Part shown: positions 16,053-25,676 of the stretch, one piece after another
Layout of the letters: each line of letters starts with the position of its first letter
Position numbering within the stretch: position 1 is the first letter of the stretch
From: Companilactobacillus bobalius
GTDB taxonomy: Bacteria > Bacillota > Bacilli > Lactobacillales > Lactobacillaceae
DNA: 64,000 nucleotides
Reading direction: 5' to 3'
NCBI RefSeq assembly: GCF_009764355.1
Contig: NZ_LNUA01000061.1
Coordinates: forward strand, 1-64,000
The notes under the pieces: model-generated
What the model was told of the DNA's origin: nothing
Seen by the model: the letters and a program-made list of their open reading frames with translations, nothing else
Databases searched by the model: none
Position numbers and translations under genes: made by a program

Positions 16053-18389
16053 ATGGAATATTGTGTAACCACCAAAAATAATGACAGTTGGTATATTGGT
16101 ACCAACGACTTCGACCTCTTCAAGGCTGATAAAACCGAAGCAATAATGTTTCAAGGCAACGGTTATCTAGGTATAAGAGCAACTGCTGAAGAAAGAAACT
16201 TGAACGAAAGACGTGATATGTTCGTGGCCGGAACGTTTGATGCGTTCAACGATGAAGTCACAGAACTTCCTAATTTACCTGATCTATTAAATATGGAAAT
16301 CGTAATCAATCAACGAGCGTTTTCTTTAAGCACGGGATTGATAGAAAACTATCATAAACATCTCAATTTAAAGAATGGTGAGTTAGTTCGGTCATTTGAT
16401 TGGCTAATTGACGGTAATAGAATCAGTTTTAAGTTTTCACGTTTTGTTTCAATGAGTGATGTTCATTTATTTGTCTCCAAATTGGAAATCACCTCTGATC
16501 AAAGTGACTTAAGTATTAAGCTCAATTCGGGGATTGATGGTCAATATTCCAATAGTGGAACTCAACATTTAGTTGAAGGCGATAAACGTTTATTTGATGG
16601 TAAAATTCTGCAAATGCAGGAAAAGACGCAACAGACGAATATTGGTTTTGCTTTTAATGTGACACAAAAGGCCTACATAGATGAAGTATTGTTAAAAGTT
16701 AAACCCAATATTAGAATGGATCGCCGCCAAATTTTTGACGAATACAATGTTGATTTAACTAAAGGTGAGAAATTTACTTTTGTTAAATATGCCAATGTTT
16801 ATACGACTATTGATAATGATGTGGGTCATGACACTATCTCAGACATATCAATGGATGCGATTAAACGTTCCAGTTTACTCAATTATGATGAATTATTGAA
16901 TAAATCAACTAATGCTTGGAATATCAACGTTTGGCAACGTAGTTTGATCAGTATTGATTCAGATGATGTCAAACCACAAGTAGCGATTAACTTTGCTCGT
17001 TACCAGTTAGCAGCTAATACTCCAAAGGATTCAAGGATGAATATTGGGGCTAAAGGTTTAACTGGTGAAGGATATAAAGGACATACTTTCTGGGATACAG
17101 AGATCTATATGTTGCCATACTTTACCTTTACAATGCCGGAGATGGCTCGTAATCTTTTGAAATATCGTTATTTAGGACTAGATGGTGCTAGAAAGAAAGC
17201 TAAAGCCAACGGTTACTGGGGAGCTCAATTTCCTTGGGAGTCTGCTTGGTCGACGGATGGTGAAATGACACCACCTTGGGGTTCAGTTGATATCGTAACT
17301 GGGAAACCAATGCGGATTCTTTCTGGTTCTTTGGAACAGCACATTACCAGTGATGTAGTTATTGCCGTAATGCAATACTTATCAATTACTAAAGATGAGC
17401 GATTTGCTGAGGAAATGGGCTATGAAATTATTTTAGATGCTGCTAAGTTCTGGGCTAGTCGTCTAGAATGGGACCCCGCACGTAAGAAGTTTGTGATCGA
17501 TAATGTGATTGGACCTGATGAGTACAAGGAGCATATTGATAACAGTGCGTTTACTAACTACACGGCTTTCTGGTGTATTCAAAAAGCCATTGCTGTGGTC
17601 GGTCTATTGAGGAACTCTAATCCAGAAATATATAACGAATTGAATTTGAGATTAAAACTCGATGACGCTTATCAGGATTGGATATCTAAGGTAGATTTAA
17701 TTTTTCTACCAAAGCCTAATGAATTCGATGTTATTCCAGAAGACGATACATATTTACAAAAGAAAATAATTGAAACAACTCAGTACCAATCCGATGGAGG
17801 TCATGCAAAGATCTTCAAGGATTACAATTTGCAACAAATCAATGACTTACAGGTTACTAAGCAGGCTGATGTCTTATTGTTAGTCTTCTTATTTGAAGAT
17901 TTATTTAGCGACGATATTAAACTTGCCAATTGGAATTACTATGAACCCAAGACTACACACGATTCATCACTATCTTTCTCAACTCATAGTATTTTGGCCA
18001 GTGATTTAAATTTGGCTGATAAAGCTTATGATTATTTTGAGAGAGCATGTGAGGTCGATTTAGGGACAGGCGTCGGTAAATCAGCTCAAGGGTTACATAT
18101 GGCCTCAATTGGTGGTATTTGGAACATGATTGTTGAAGGATTCGGTGGTATCAGAGTTCTTGATGGTCAATTGAGAATCGAACCGCATCTTCCAAGCAAA
18201 TGGAATAGTTTGCATTTTGAAATTAATTGGCATGGCAGTCTGTTGAAGATTGATGTGTACAAGGATACCTTCCAAGTATCTGTTTTAGGAGACGCCATTA
18301 CTTTTATTAACCACAATGAGATTTATCACGTTGCTGCTAATTCAAAAATAGAAATCCCTATATCGATTGAAGTGAACGTAGAGGATTAA
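16053..18389 (+). CDS. glycoside hydrolase family 65 disaccharide phosphorylase
   Basis: This 778-residue cytosolic inverting phosphorylase would split an alpha-glucosyl disaccharide with phosphate into beta-glucose-1-phosphate and glucose. GH65 features are clear: HTFWDTEIYMLPYF, the catalytic acid region VIGPDEYKEHIDNSAFTNY with Glu490, KQADVLLLVFLFEDLF, and the phosphate-binding THDSSLSFSTHSILASDL region. Maltose, kojibiose, nigerose and trehalose phosphorylases share this fold and are not told apart here. The in-frame TGA at 16047 fixes ATG 16053 as the earliest start; its ribosome-binding site is weak (GGATGATG). The usual partner, beta-phosphoglucomutase, is not adjacent. A strong terminator follows. 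Confidence 0.88.
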   Translation: MEYCVTTKNNDSWYIGTNDFDLFKADKTEAIMFQGNGYLGIRATAEERNLNERRDMFVAGTFDAFNDEVTELPNLPDLLNMEIVINQRAFSLSTGLIENYHKHLNLKNGELVRSFDWLIDGNRISFKFSRFVSMSDVHLFVSKLEITSDQSDLSIKLNSGIDGQYSNSGTQHLVEGDKRLFDGKILQMQEKTQQTNIGFAFNVTQKAYIDEVLLKVKPNIRMDRRQIFDEYNVDLTKGEKFTFVKYANVYTTIDNDVGHDTISDISMDAIKRSSLLNYDELLNKSTNAWNINVWQRSLISIDSDDVKPQVAINFARYQLAANTPKDSRMNIGAKGLTGEGYKGHTFWDTEIYMLPYFTFTMPEMARNLLKYRYLGLDGARKKAKANGYWGAQFPWESAWSTDGEMTPPWGSVDIVTGKPMRILSGSLEQHITSDVVIAVMQYLSITKDERFAEEMGYEIILDAAKFWASRLEWDPARKKFVIDNVIGPDEYKEHIDNSAFTNYTAFWCIQKAIAVVGLLRNSNPEIYNELNLRLKLDDAYQDWISKVDLIFLPKPNEFDVIPEDDTYLQKKIIETTQYQSDGGHAKIFKDYNLQQINDLQVTKQADVLLLVFLFEDLFSDDIKLANWNYYEPKTTHDSSLSFSTHSILASDLNLADKAYDYFERACEVDLGTGVGKSAQGLHMASIGGIWNMIVEGFGGIRVLDGQLRIEPHLPSKWNSLHFEINWHGSLLKIDVYKDTFQVSVLGDAITFINHNEIYHVAANSKIEIPISIEVNVED

Positions 18390-18394
18390 AGAAG

Positions 18395-18435
18395 AGTCTT
18401 ATCAATTCTGTTGAGGAGTTGATAAGACTTTTTTG
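18395..18435 (+). terminator. terminator of GH65 gene
   Basis: AGTCTTATCAA pairs perfectly with TTGATAAGACT, then TTTTTT. Confidence 0.85.
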
Positions 18436-18519
18436 TTATTAACTAATTAATTTTATATTTTTGAATAATTAAACCGCTTTCTATAATAGAATTGACGTAA
18501 TAGTATAGGAGGGGAAATT

Positions 18520-19338
18520 ATGAAAAAAGTAGCGATAATCACAGGTATTTCTTCAGGGATGGGAAAAGCGGCGGCTTTGTACTTTAAGGAACAAGGTTTT
18601 GAAGTCTATGGTGGCGCACGTCGAATTGAGAGATTAACTGATTTAAAGGAACAAGGTATTCACACACAGAGTTTGGATGTGACTGATGCTATTTCAGTGC
18701 GTGCCTTAGTCGATCGTACTATTAGTGAACAAGGCCAAATTGACGTCTTAGTAAATAACGCTGGTTATGGTGAATTTGGTCCGATTGAAGAGGTGCCAAT
18801 TGAGAATGCTAAAAAGCAATTTGATGTCAATGTCTTTGGAGCTGCTCAAATAACAAAATATGTTTTGCCACAGATGAGACAACAAGGTTCAGGCCGTATC
18901 GTCAATATTTCTTCAGTTGGTTCTAATATTTACAGTCCTCTTGGTGGTTGGTATTACACAACTAAAGCTAGTTTGAATATGTGGAGTGATGTCTTAGATC
19001 AAGAGGTCAAACAATTTGGAATTCGTTCAGTTATCGTCCAACCGGGTTTGACTAAGTCTGAATGGAGCAAGATTGCCTTTGAAAATGCTAAGAAGAATTT
19101 AGTTGAGAATTCACCCTATGAGAATATGCTTGATAAAACAGAGGAACTCTTTTCAAAGATTACTTTCAGTGAAGCAACGGCTGAGGATTTGGCAAAAGTA
19201 TTCTATAGAGCTGCAACTGATATTAAGCCAAAACGTCGATACTATCATTCAATCGTTGATCATGGGATGGTCCTAGTGGCTAGAACGATGCCTAATACTT
19301 ATCGAGCAGTTTTATCCAAGATGATGAAGGGGATTTAA
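18520..19338 (+). CDS. short-chain dehydrogenase/reductase
   Basis: This 272-residue classical SDR has the cofactor loop TGISSGMGKAAAL, the NNAGYGEFGP motif, catalytic Ser in VNISSVGS, and YYTTKASL as the Tyr-x-x-x-Lys pair. The substrate is unknown; the length and C-terminal extension fit the broad group of NADP-linked oxidoreductases. GGAGGGG precedes the ATG, and a TATAAT-like -10 lies near 18482. The RpiR-type regulator starts one base after its stop, so the two are cotranscribed. Confidence 0.88.
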   Translation: MKKVAIITGISSGMGKAAALYFKEQGFEVYGGARRIERLTDLKEQGIHTQSLDVTDAISVRALVDRTISEQGQIDVLVNNAGYGEFGPIEEVPIENAKKQFDVNVFGAAQITKYVLPQMRQQGSGRIVNISSVGSNIYSPLGGWYYTTKASLNMWSDVLDQEVKQFGIRSVIVQPGLTKSEWSKIAFENAKKNLVENSPYENMLDKTEELFSKITFSEATAEDLAKVFYRAATDIKPKRRYYHSIVDHGMVLVARTMPNTYRAVLSKMMKGI

Positions 19339-19339
19339 T

Positions 19340-20083
19340 ATGGCATTTTTTGGATTTAAAGATATTGATAAATTGTCAGAAGTCGATATGGCTATTTATC
19401 GATATATCGTTGATCACGATGAACAAGTTCCTTTAATGAGAGTACGTGACTTGTCTCAGGGAGCACATGTATCAAATTCTTCCGTTATGCGCTTTATTCA
19501 TAAGATTGGCTATAGTAGTTTTCCTGAGTTCAAGGTTTCATTTAAAAGTGAGAATCAGGATTTAATGCGTTCAAAGAGTGATGTTTTGAATATTATTGAT
19601 CGAAATGCTTTTCCCAATGATATTGAAAAGACAATTAAGTTGGTAGCTCATTTGATGTTAGATGCTGATAATATTGTCTTCTTTGGAATGGGGGGATCTG
19701 GTGCAATTGCTGAATATGCCTCCAGACAAGCGGCGTCATTAGGATTCAATTCATATGCGGTTAAAGATCCGTTTTATCCTTTGATTCAACAATTACACAA
19801 TACTTCCAATAATGTTATTGTTACCCTGTCAGTTTCGGGACGAACTAGTGAGATTTTGGAAACTTTAAATAATTTTGTTAATAGTCCGGATACAATTTTG
19901 GTCAGCGTGACGGGAAATATTGAGAGTCCCATCGCTAGAATTGGTCGCTATGCGCTTAGCTATAATATTCCAGAAACTAGAATTCATAAATACTATGATT
20001 TAACAAGTCAGGTACCGTGTGTTTATATCGTTGATGGTTTATTGATGGAACTGCATAATCAAGATATTAGTCGAAAAATATAA
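19340..20083 (+). CDS. MurR/RpiR-family regulator (HTH + SIS)
   Basis: This 247-residue regulator has an N-terminal HTH_6 domain (about 1-75, VSNSSVMRFIHKIGYSSFPEFKVSF) and a SIS sugar-phosphate-binding domain (about 105-235: IVFFGMGGSGAIAEYASRQAASLGF, VIVTLSVSGRTSEILETL). RpiR proteins sense sugar phosphates. It lies just upstream of a PTS IIC-GH1-ROK operon and probably controls it, while being transcribed with the SDR gene before it. Confidence 0.9.
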   Translation: MAFFGFKDIDKLSEVDMAIYRYIVDHDEQVPLMRVRDLSQGAHVSNSSVMRFIHKIGYSSFPEFKVSFKSENQDLMRSKSDVLNIIDRNAFPNDIEKTIKLVAHLMLDADNIVFFGMGGSGAIAEYASRQAASLGFNSYAVKDPFYPLIQQLHNTSNNVIVTLSVSGRTSEILETLNNFVNSPDTILVSVTGNIESPIARIGRYALSYNIPETRIHKYYDLTSQVPCVYIVDGLLMELHNQDISRKI

Positions 20084-20092
20084 TAAGGAACA

Positions 20093-20136
20093 TGCTGTAC
20101 CACGATTGGAATATCATTCAAAGCCTAGGTACAGCA
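20093..20136 (+). other. hairpin in the leader of the IIC-GH1-ROK operon
   Basis: TGCTGTACC and GGTACAGCA pair perfectly across a 26-nt loop. There is no T tail. It may be part of an RNA leader or an operator for the RpiR protein encoded next to it. Confidence 0.45.
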
Positions 20137-20138
20137 AT

Positions 20139-20180
20139 TCAAAACGCTTACAAAGTATTCACATCTTGTAAGCGTTTTTC
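20139..20180 (+). terminator. terminator hairpin whose arms are cre-like
   Basis: AAAACGCTTACAA pairs with TTGTAAGCGTTTT and ends in T residues, so it can act as a terminator after the RpiR gene. Each arm also resembles a CcpA cre site: the left arm on the minus strand reads TGTAAGCGTTTTGA, one mismatch from TGNAANCGNNNNCA. The PTS gene starts 42 nt later. Confidence 0.65.
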
Positions 20181-20221
20181 TATACTAGTATTTGTAATCA
20201 AATAAAGGGGGATTCAATATT

Positions 20222-21601
20222 ATGATGAACAGTTTCAATGCGTTCATGGAAAAACACATTGTTCCGTTTGCTACTAAGTTAAACGAACAACGTCACATCG
20301 CTGCTATCCGTGATGCTTTCATGTACACATTTCCAATCACAATGGCTGCTTCACTGGTTATTTTGATTAATAATCTTATTTTTTCAAAACAAGGTTTCAT
20401 TGCACAAATTTTATTCTTACCGAAATTTTTCCCACATTTGGAAGAAGCACAAAAGCTTCTTACTTCTGTAACTAACGGAACAATGAATATTCTTTCAATC
20501 TTCATTGCCTATCTAGTTGCTAGAAACTTGGCTAAGTATTTCAAAGCCGATGATATGCTAGTTGGTATGACTGGTATCGCAGTATTTATGATTATGTACA
20601 CACCTTCAATCATGAAGGGTGGAGTTACATATCTACCAACAACATACCTTGGTGCTCAAGGTTTGTTCGTTGCTATGCTCTGTGGTGGTTTAGTTGGTGA
20701 ATTCTTACCAAGACTAACAAAGATCAAGAAACTACAAATTAAGATGCCTGAAATGGTTCCACCTGCTGTTGCTCGTTCATTCAACGGCTTGATTCCAATT
20801 GTTTTTGTTATTATGGTTGCTTCAATTTTGAATTATCTTATTCAATTAGTTGCACCCGGTGGTATTAATGATGTTATCTACAAATCAATTCAAACACCAT
20901 TAACACATATCGGAGTTAACTTGTACGGTGTTATCATTATTGCCATTGTTCAAAACTTACTATGGCTTGTAGGTATTCATGGTCCAAATACTTTGAATGC
21001 TTTGAGATCAATGATCTTTACTGAAGCTGATATGAGTAATCAAACATATATCAACCTTCATGGTGTTGTAGGTGTTCCACATCGTGTTACATGGGGAATT
21101 CTAAACGATGTATTTGCTAACATGGGTGGTTCTGGTATGACTTTAGGTCTTATCATTGCAATTTTCTTAGTATCAAGAAGAAAAGATTACCGTGCTATTG
21201 CTAAATTGGCTTTTGTTCCAGGACTATTCAATATCAATGAACCTTTGATGTTTGGTCTACCAATCGTTTTAAACCCAATCATGGCTATTCCATTTGTATT
21301 AACACCTGTTGTTAATATCTTGGTTGGTTACTTTGTAACTGTTGTCTTTAATTGGATACCATCGCCGGCCATAGGTATGACGTGGACGACCCCTGGACCT
21401 TTAATGCCGTTCTTAGGAACTGGTGGTAATTTGTTAGGGTTAGTAATTGGATTTGTTTGTTTAGCAATTTCCGTAGCTATGTACTTCCCATTCGTATTGG
21501 CAGCTAACAAGATGGCTGTTCCTGACGATGATGAAGACAAAGATGAAAAAATTGAAAAAGGTGCCGAAGATGAAGACATCAACGGTACTGTAGAAGCTTA
21601 A
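20222..21601 (+). CDS. PTS Lac/Cel-family EIIC permease
   Basis: This 459-residue membrane component of a cellobiose-type phosphotransferase system has about ten helices. It carries the EIIC hallmarks LVGIHGPN and FNINEPLMFGLPIVLNPIMAIPFVLTP, and ends in an acidic cytoplasmic tail (DDDEDKDEKIEKGAEDEDING). GGGGG precedes two possible ATGs (20222, 20225). No EIIA or EIIB gene is nearby. It forms an operon with the GH1 enzyme (47 nt gap) and ROK kinase, so the substrate is probably a beta-glucoside such as cellobiose. Confidence 0.92.
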   Translation: MMNSFNAFMEKHIVPFATKLNEQRHIAAIRDAFMYTFPITMAASLVILINNLIFSKQGFIAQILFLPKFFPHLEEAQKLLTSVTNGTMNILSIFIAYLVARNLAKYFKADDMLVGMTGIAVFMIMYTPSIMKGGVTYLPTTYLGAQGLFVAMLCGGLVGEFLPRLTKIKKLQIKMPEMVPPAVARSFNGLIPIVFVIMVASILNYLIQLVAPGGINDVIYKSIQTPLTHIGVNLYGVIIIAIVQNLLWLVGIHGPNTLNALRSMIFTEADMSNQTYINLHGVVGVPHRVTWGILNDVFANMGGSGMTLGLIIAIFLVSRRKDYRAIAKLAFVPGLFNINEPLMFGLPIVLNPIMAIPFVLTPVVNILVGYFVTVVFNWIPSPAIGMTWTTPGPLMPFLGTGGNLLGLVIGFVCLAISVAMYFPFVLAANKMAVPDDDEDKDEKIEKGAEDEDINGTVEA

Positions 21602-21621
21602 TTATAAATATATAACGATGA

Positions 21622-23085
<1,464 letters not shown>

Positions 23086-23086
23086 G

Positions 23087-23986
23087 ATGAAAAATTATGT
23101 AGGTTTAGATATTGGAGGAACTTCAGTCAAGTATGGTTTAGTTGATGAAAATGGAGTTGTATCCAATAAAGGACATTTTAAAACTAACGTCGATGATCAA
23201 GCTGGGTTATTAAATGACTTGGTGACCGCTGTTAAAGAAATTCAATCACTTGATAAGGACGTTTTAGGAATCGGTGTCAGTATGCCTGGTGTCGTTCAAG
23301 TAGATGGCTTCCTAACAACTTCTGGTGCTGTGAAATGTTTTACAGGTATCAATTTGGCTCAATTATTAGAGGAAAAAACAGGCTTGCCTGCTAAAATCGA
23401 AAATGACGCTAATGCTGCAGCAATCGCTGAAAAGTGGATTGGTTCAGCTCAAGGAGTCCACGACTATATTGGCTTAGTTCTAGGAACTGGAGTCGGTGGT
23501 GCGATGATTATTAATGATCAAATCTATCGTGGTGCTCATGCTCGTTCTGGTGAATTCGGTTGGATGATTGTTGAAGATGATGATATTGATGTTGAGATGG
23601 GCAGTCTAAATTTCCGTGGTGCAACTGTCATTGGCTTGATCAGACGATATAATCAGTTCAGTAGTCAACCAGTTGAAGATGCCCGCCTAATCTTTAAACG
23701 TGCTGATGATGGGGAAGTTTTAGCTCAGAACGTTTTGAAGAGTTACTATCATAGTCTGGCAAAGGGAATTATCAATTTGGAAGTTTCTTTTGATCCAGCA
23801 GTAGTAATTGTTGGTGGTGGAATTAGTGCCAATACTGAATTCATCGATAATCTAAATAAGACGATTAAAGAAGTTAAAGCTACACATAATAGTATTAAGG
23901 ATATAGATTTACCACTTGTCAAAGCAGCAAAGTTAAAGAATGATGCTGGGATGATCGGTGCAGTTTATCAATTGATTCACGCCTAA
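23087..23986 (+). CDS. ROK-family sugar kinase
   Basis: This 299-residue kinase has the ATP-binding YVGLDIGGTSVKYGLVDENG, the catalytic ENDANAAAIAE and the second phosphate loop GLVLGTGVGGAMI. The ROK zinc motif CxCGxxGCxE is missing: after SGEFGWMI the sequence reads VEDDDIDVEMGSLNFRG. It is therefore like the zinc-free BglK-type kinases. It could phosphorylate glucose released by the GH1 enzyme or an imported beta-glucoside. It is coupled to the GH1 gene by a one-base gap. Confidence 0.88.
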   Translation: MKNYVGLDIGGTSVKYGLVDENGVVSNKGHFKTNVDDQAGLLNDLVTAVKEIQSLDKDVLGIGVSMPGVVQVDGFLTTSGAVKCFTGINLAQLLEEKTGLPAKIENDANAAAIAEKWIGSAQGVHDYIGLVLGTGVGGAMIINDQIYRGAHARSGEFGWMIVEDDDIDVEMGSLNFRGATVIGLIRRYNQFSSQPVEDARLIFKRADDGEVLAQNVLKSYYHSLAKGIINLEVSFDPAVVIVGGGISANTEFIDNLNKTIKEVKATHNSIKDIDLPLVKAAKLKNDAGMIGAVYQLIHA

Positions 23987-24020
23987 AAATTATGAAGATA
24001 ATGAGGGGATATTGATAACA

Positions 24021-24101
24021 ATGATTTTGGTTACTGTATTATTCAAATTGAATGGTGTGTTGTTCTATGGAAATCGTATTTTAGACTGTGTTCCAACATA
24101 A
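24021..24101 (+). CDS. possible 26-residue small ORF
   Basis: An ATG-started ORF (MILVTVLFKLNGVLFYGNRI...) lies in the leader between the ROK kinase and the next IIC gene. A GAGGGG stands 12 nt upstream, slightly far. It resembles no known peptide and could be chance or a leader peptide. Confidence 0.25.
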   Translation: MILVTVLFKLNGVLFYGNRILDCVPT

Positions 24102-24135
24102 AATGATTTCATTCATTTTGAGGATTCAAAATTTA

Positions 24136-24153
24136 AGTGTTTGCAAAAACACT
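24136..24153. promoter_or_regulatory. inverted repeat just before the IIC ribosome-binding site
   Basis: AGTGTTT and AAACACT form a perfect dyad with a GCAA loop, immediately upstream of GAGGGG. It could be an operator or a small hairpin affecting translation; it has no T tail. Confidence 0.4.
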
Positions 24154-24167
24154 GAGGGGTGAAATTT

Positions 24168-25505
24168 ATGAAAACATGGTTTAACGAAAAAGTTATGCCG
24201 GGTATGATGAAGTTTGTCAATACTCGAGCTATAACTGCCATTAAAAATGGTATGTTAGTATCATTGCCATTTATTATGATTGGTTCTGTTTTCTTACTAT
24301 TGGCTTCATTTCCAGTTCCAGCAGTTGCTCACTGGATGGATGCTACGGGGTTAACTCCATATTGGAACCAAGCATATAATGCTTCATTCGGAGTTATGGC
24401 AATTTTTGCTGTTGTTGGTATTGCATATAATTGGGCTAAGGATGCTGGTTTTGAACCACTTCCAGCCGGAATGACTGCTTTGGTCAGTTTCTTCTTAATT
24501 ATGCGTCCCACAACTGCTGTTTTAAACGGAACAAAGACTGTTATCTCAGCCAATCAAGCACCAACAATGCTTGGTGGATTCATTGATAGAACTTGGCTAG
24601 GTGGTCAAGGTATGATTGCCGCAATTCTAGTTGGTTTGATTACTGGTTGGGTATATTCATGGTTCCTAAAACATCACATTACTATCAAATTGCCTGAACA
24701 AGTTCCACCTGCAGTTGCAGAATCATTTATTGCATTGATTCCTGCGTTTGTAATTGTGTGTGGTTTCTTGATTATCTATATCTTCTTTGATTTAGTAGCA
24801 CATCAAACTGTTACACAATGGATTTATACAACAATTCAAACACCTCTACAAGGTTTGACTGATTCTGCCGGTGGTGTCTTCTTAGTTGGTATTTTAATTC
24901 CATTCTTATGGTTCTTTGGTGTTCATGGTTCAACTATTGTTAGTGGTATTATGAGTCCATTACTACAAGCTAATGCTTTACAAAATGCAACTATTTTCAA
25001 AGCACATGGAGTTGTAACACAAGCCTTAGGTGGCCATATCTTTACACAATCATTACTTGATCAATTTGGTACCGTTACAGGTGCCGGAATGACATTTGGA
25101 CTTGCTATTTATATCTTATTCTTCTCCAAATCAGCGCAACTTAAAGGTATTGGTAAATTAGCATTTATTCCAGCTATCTTTAATATTAATGAGCCAATTC
25201 TCTTTGGTATGCCAGTTGTTTTGAACCCTATTATGGTTGTACCATTTATGTTCATGCCAACATTTTCAATGCTTTCAACATACTTCTTAATTAAGATTGG
25301 TATTCTTCCATATCTAAATGGTGTGCAGGTACCATGGACTACTCCACCAATTGTTTCAGGATTCTTAGTTGGTGGTTGGAAAGTTATGGTTTGGCAAGCA
25401 ATTATTATTGCTTTATCATTCTTCGTTTACTATCCATTCGTACACAAGCAGGATATGATTCTTTACAAGCAAGAAAAAGATGAAGCTGCAGGTATTAAAG
25501 CTTAA
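24168..25505 (+). CDS. PTS Lac/Cel-family EIIC permease (tandem copy 1)
   Basis: This 445-residue EIIC has the motifs FFGVHGST and FNINEPILFGMPVVLNPIMVVPF. The start is ATG 24168 with GAGGGG 8 nt upstream; an in-frame GTG at 24159 overlaps that site and is rejected. The protein is almost the same along its whole length as the next gene's product: both begin WFN-K--MPGMMKFVNTR and keep long identical blocks such as AYNASFGVMAIFAVVGIAYN. The pair is therefore a tandem duplication. No EIIA/B or hydrolase is adjacent. A terminator follows. Confidence 0.92.
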   Translation: MKTWFNEKVMPGMMKFVNTRAITAIKNGMLVSLPFIMIGSVFLLLASFPVPAVAHWMDATGLTPYWNQAYNASFGVMAIFAVVGIAYNWAKDAGFEPLPAGMTALVSFFLIMRPTTAVLNGTKTVISANQAPTMLGGFIDRTWLGGQGMIAAILVGLITGWVYSWFLKHHITIKLPEQVPPAVAESFIALIPAFVIVCGFLIIYIFFDLVAHQTVTQWIYTTIQTPLQGLTDSAGGVFLVGILIPFLWFFGVHGSTIVSGIMSPLLQANALQNATIFKAHGVVTQALGGHIFTQSLLDQFGTVTGAGMTFGLAIYILFFSKSAQLKGIGKLAFIPAIFNINEPILFGMPVVLNPIMVVPFMFMPTFSMLSTYFLIKIGILPYLNGVQVPWTTPPIVSGFLVGGWKVMVWQAIIIALSFFVYYPFVHKQDMILYKQEKDEAAGIKA

Positions 25506-25515
25506 TAAAAACGGA

Positions 25516-25554
25516 AAACTCATAAACCACAATTCATGGTTTATGAGTTTTTTT
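25516..25554 (+). terminator. terminator between the tandem IIC genes
   Basis: AAACTCATAAACCA pairs perfectly with TGGTTTATGAGTTT, then seven T residues in total. It shows that the two IIC copies are separate units. Confidence 0.88.
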
Positions 25555-25676
25555 GTCCAATTTGTATGTTTCCCCCTTGTCATAATAACTATCAATAATA
25601 AATAAAGATGATAGGATTTGTGTCGAACCAAAATAATTTTAAATATTAAATATTTTTATCTGATGGGGGTGAGAAT

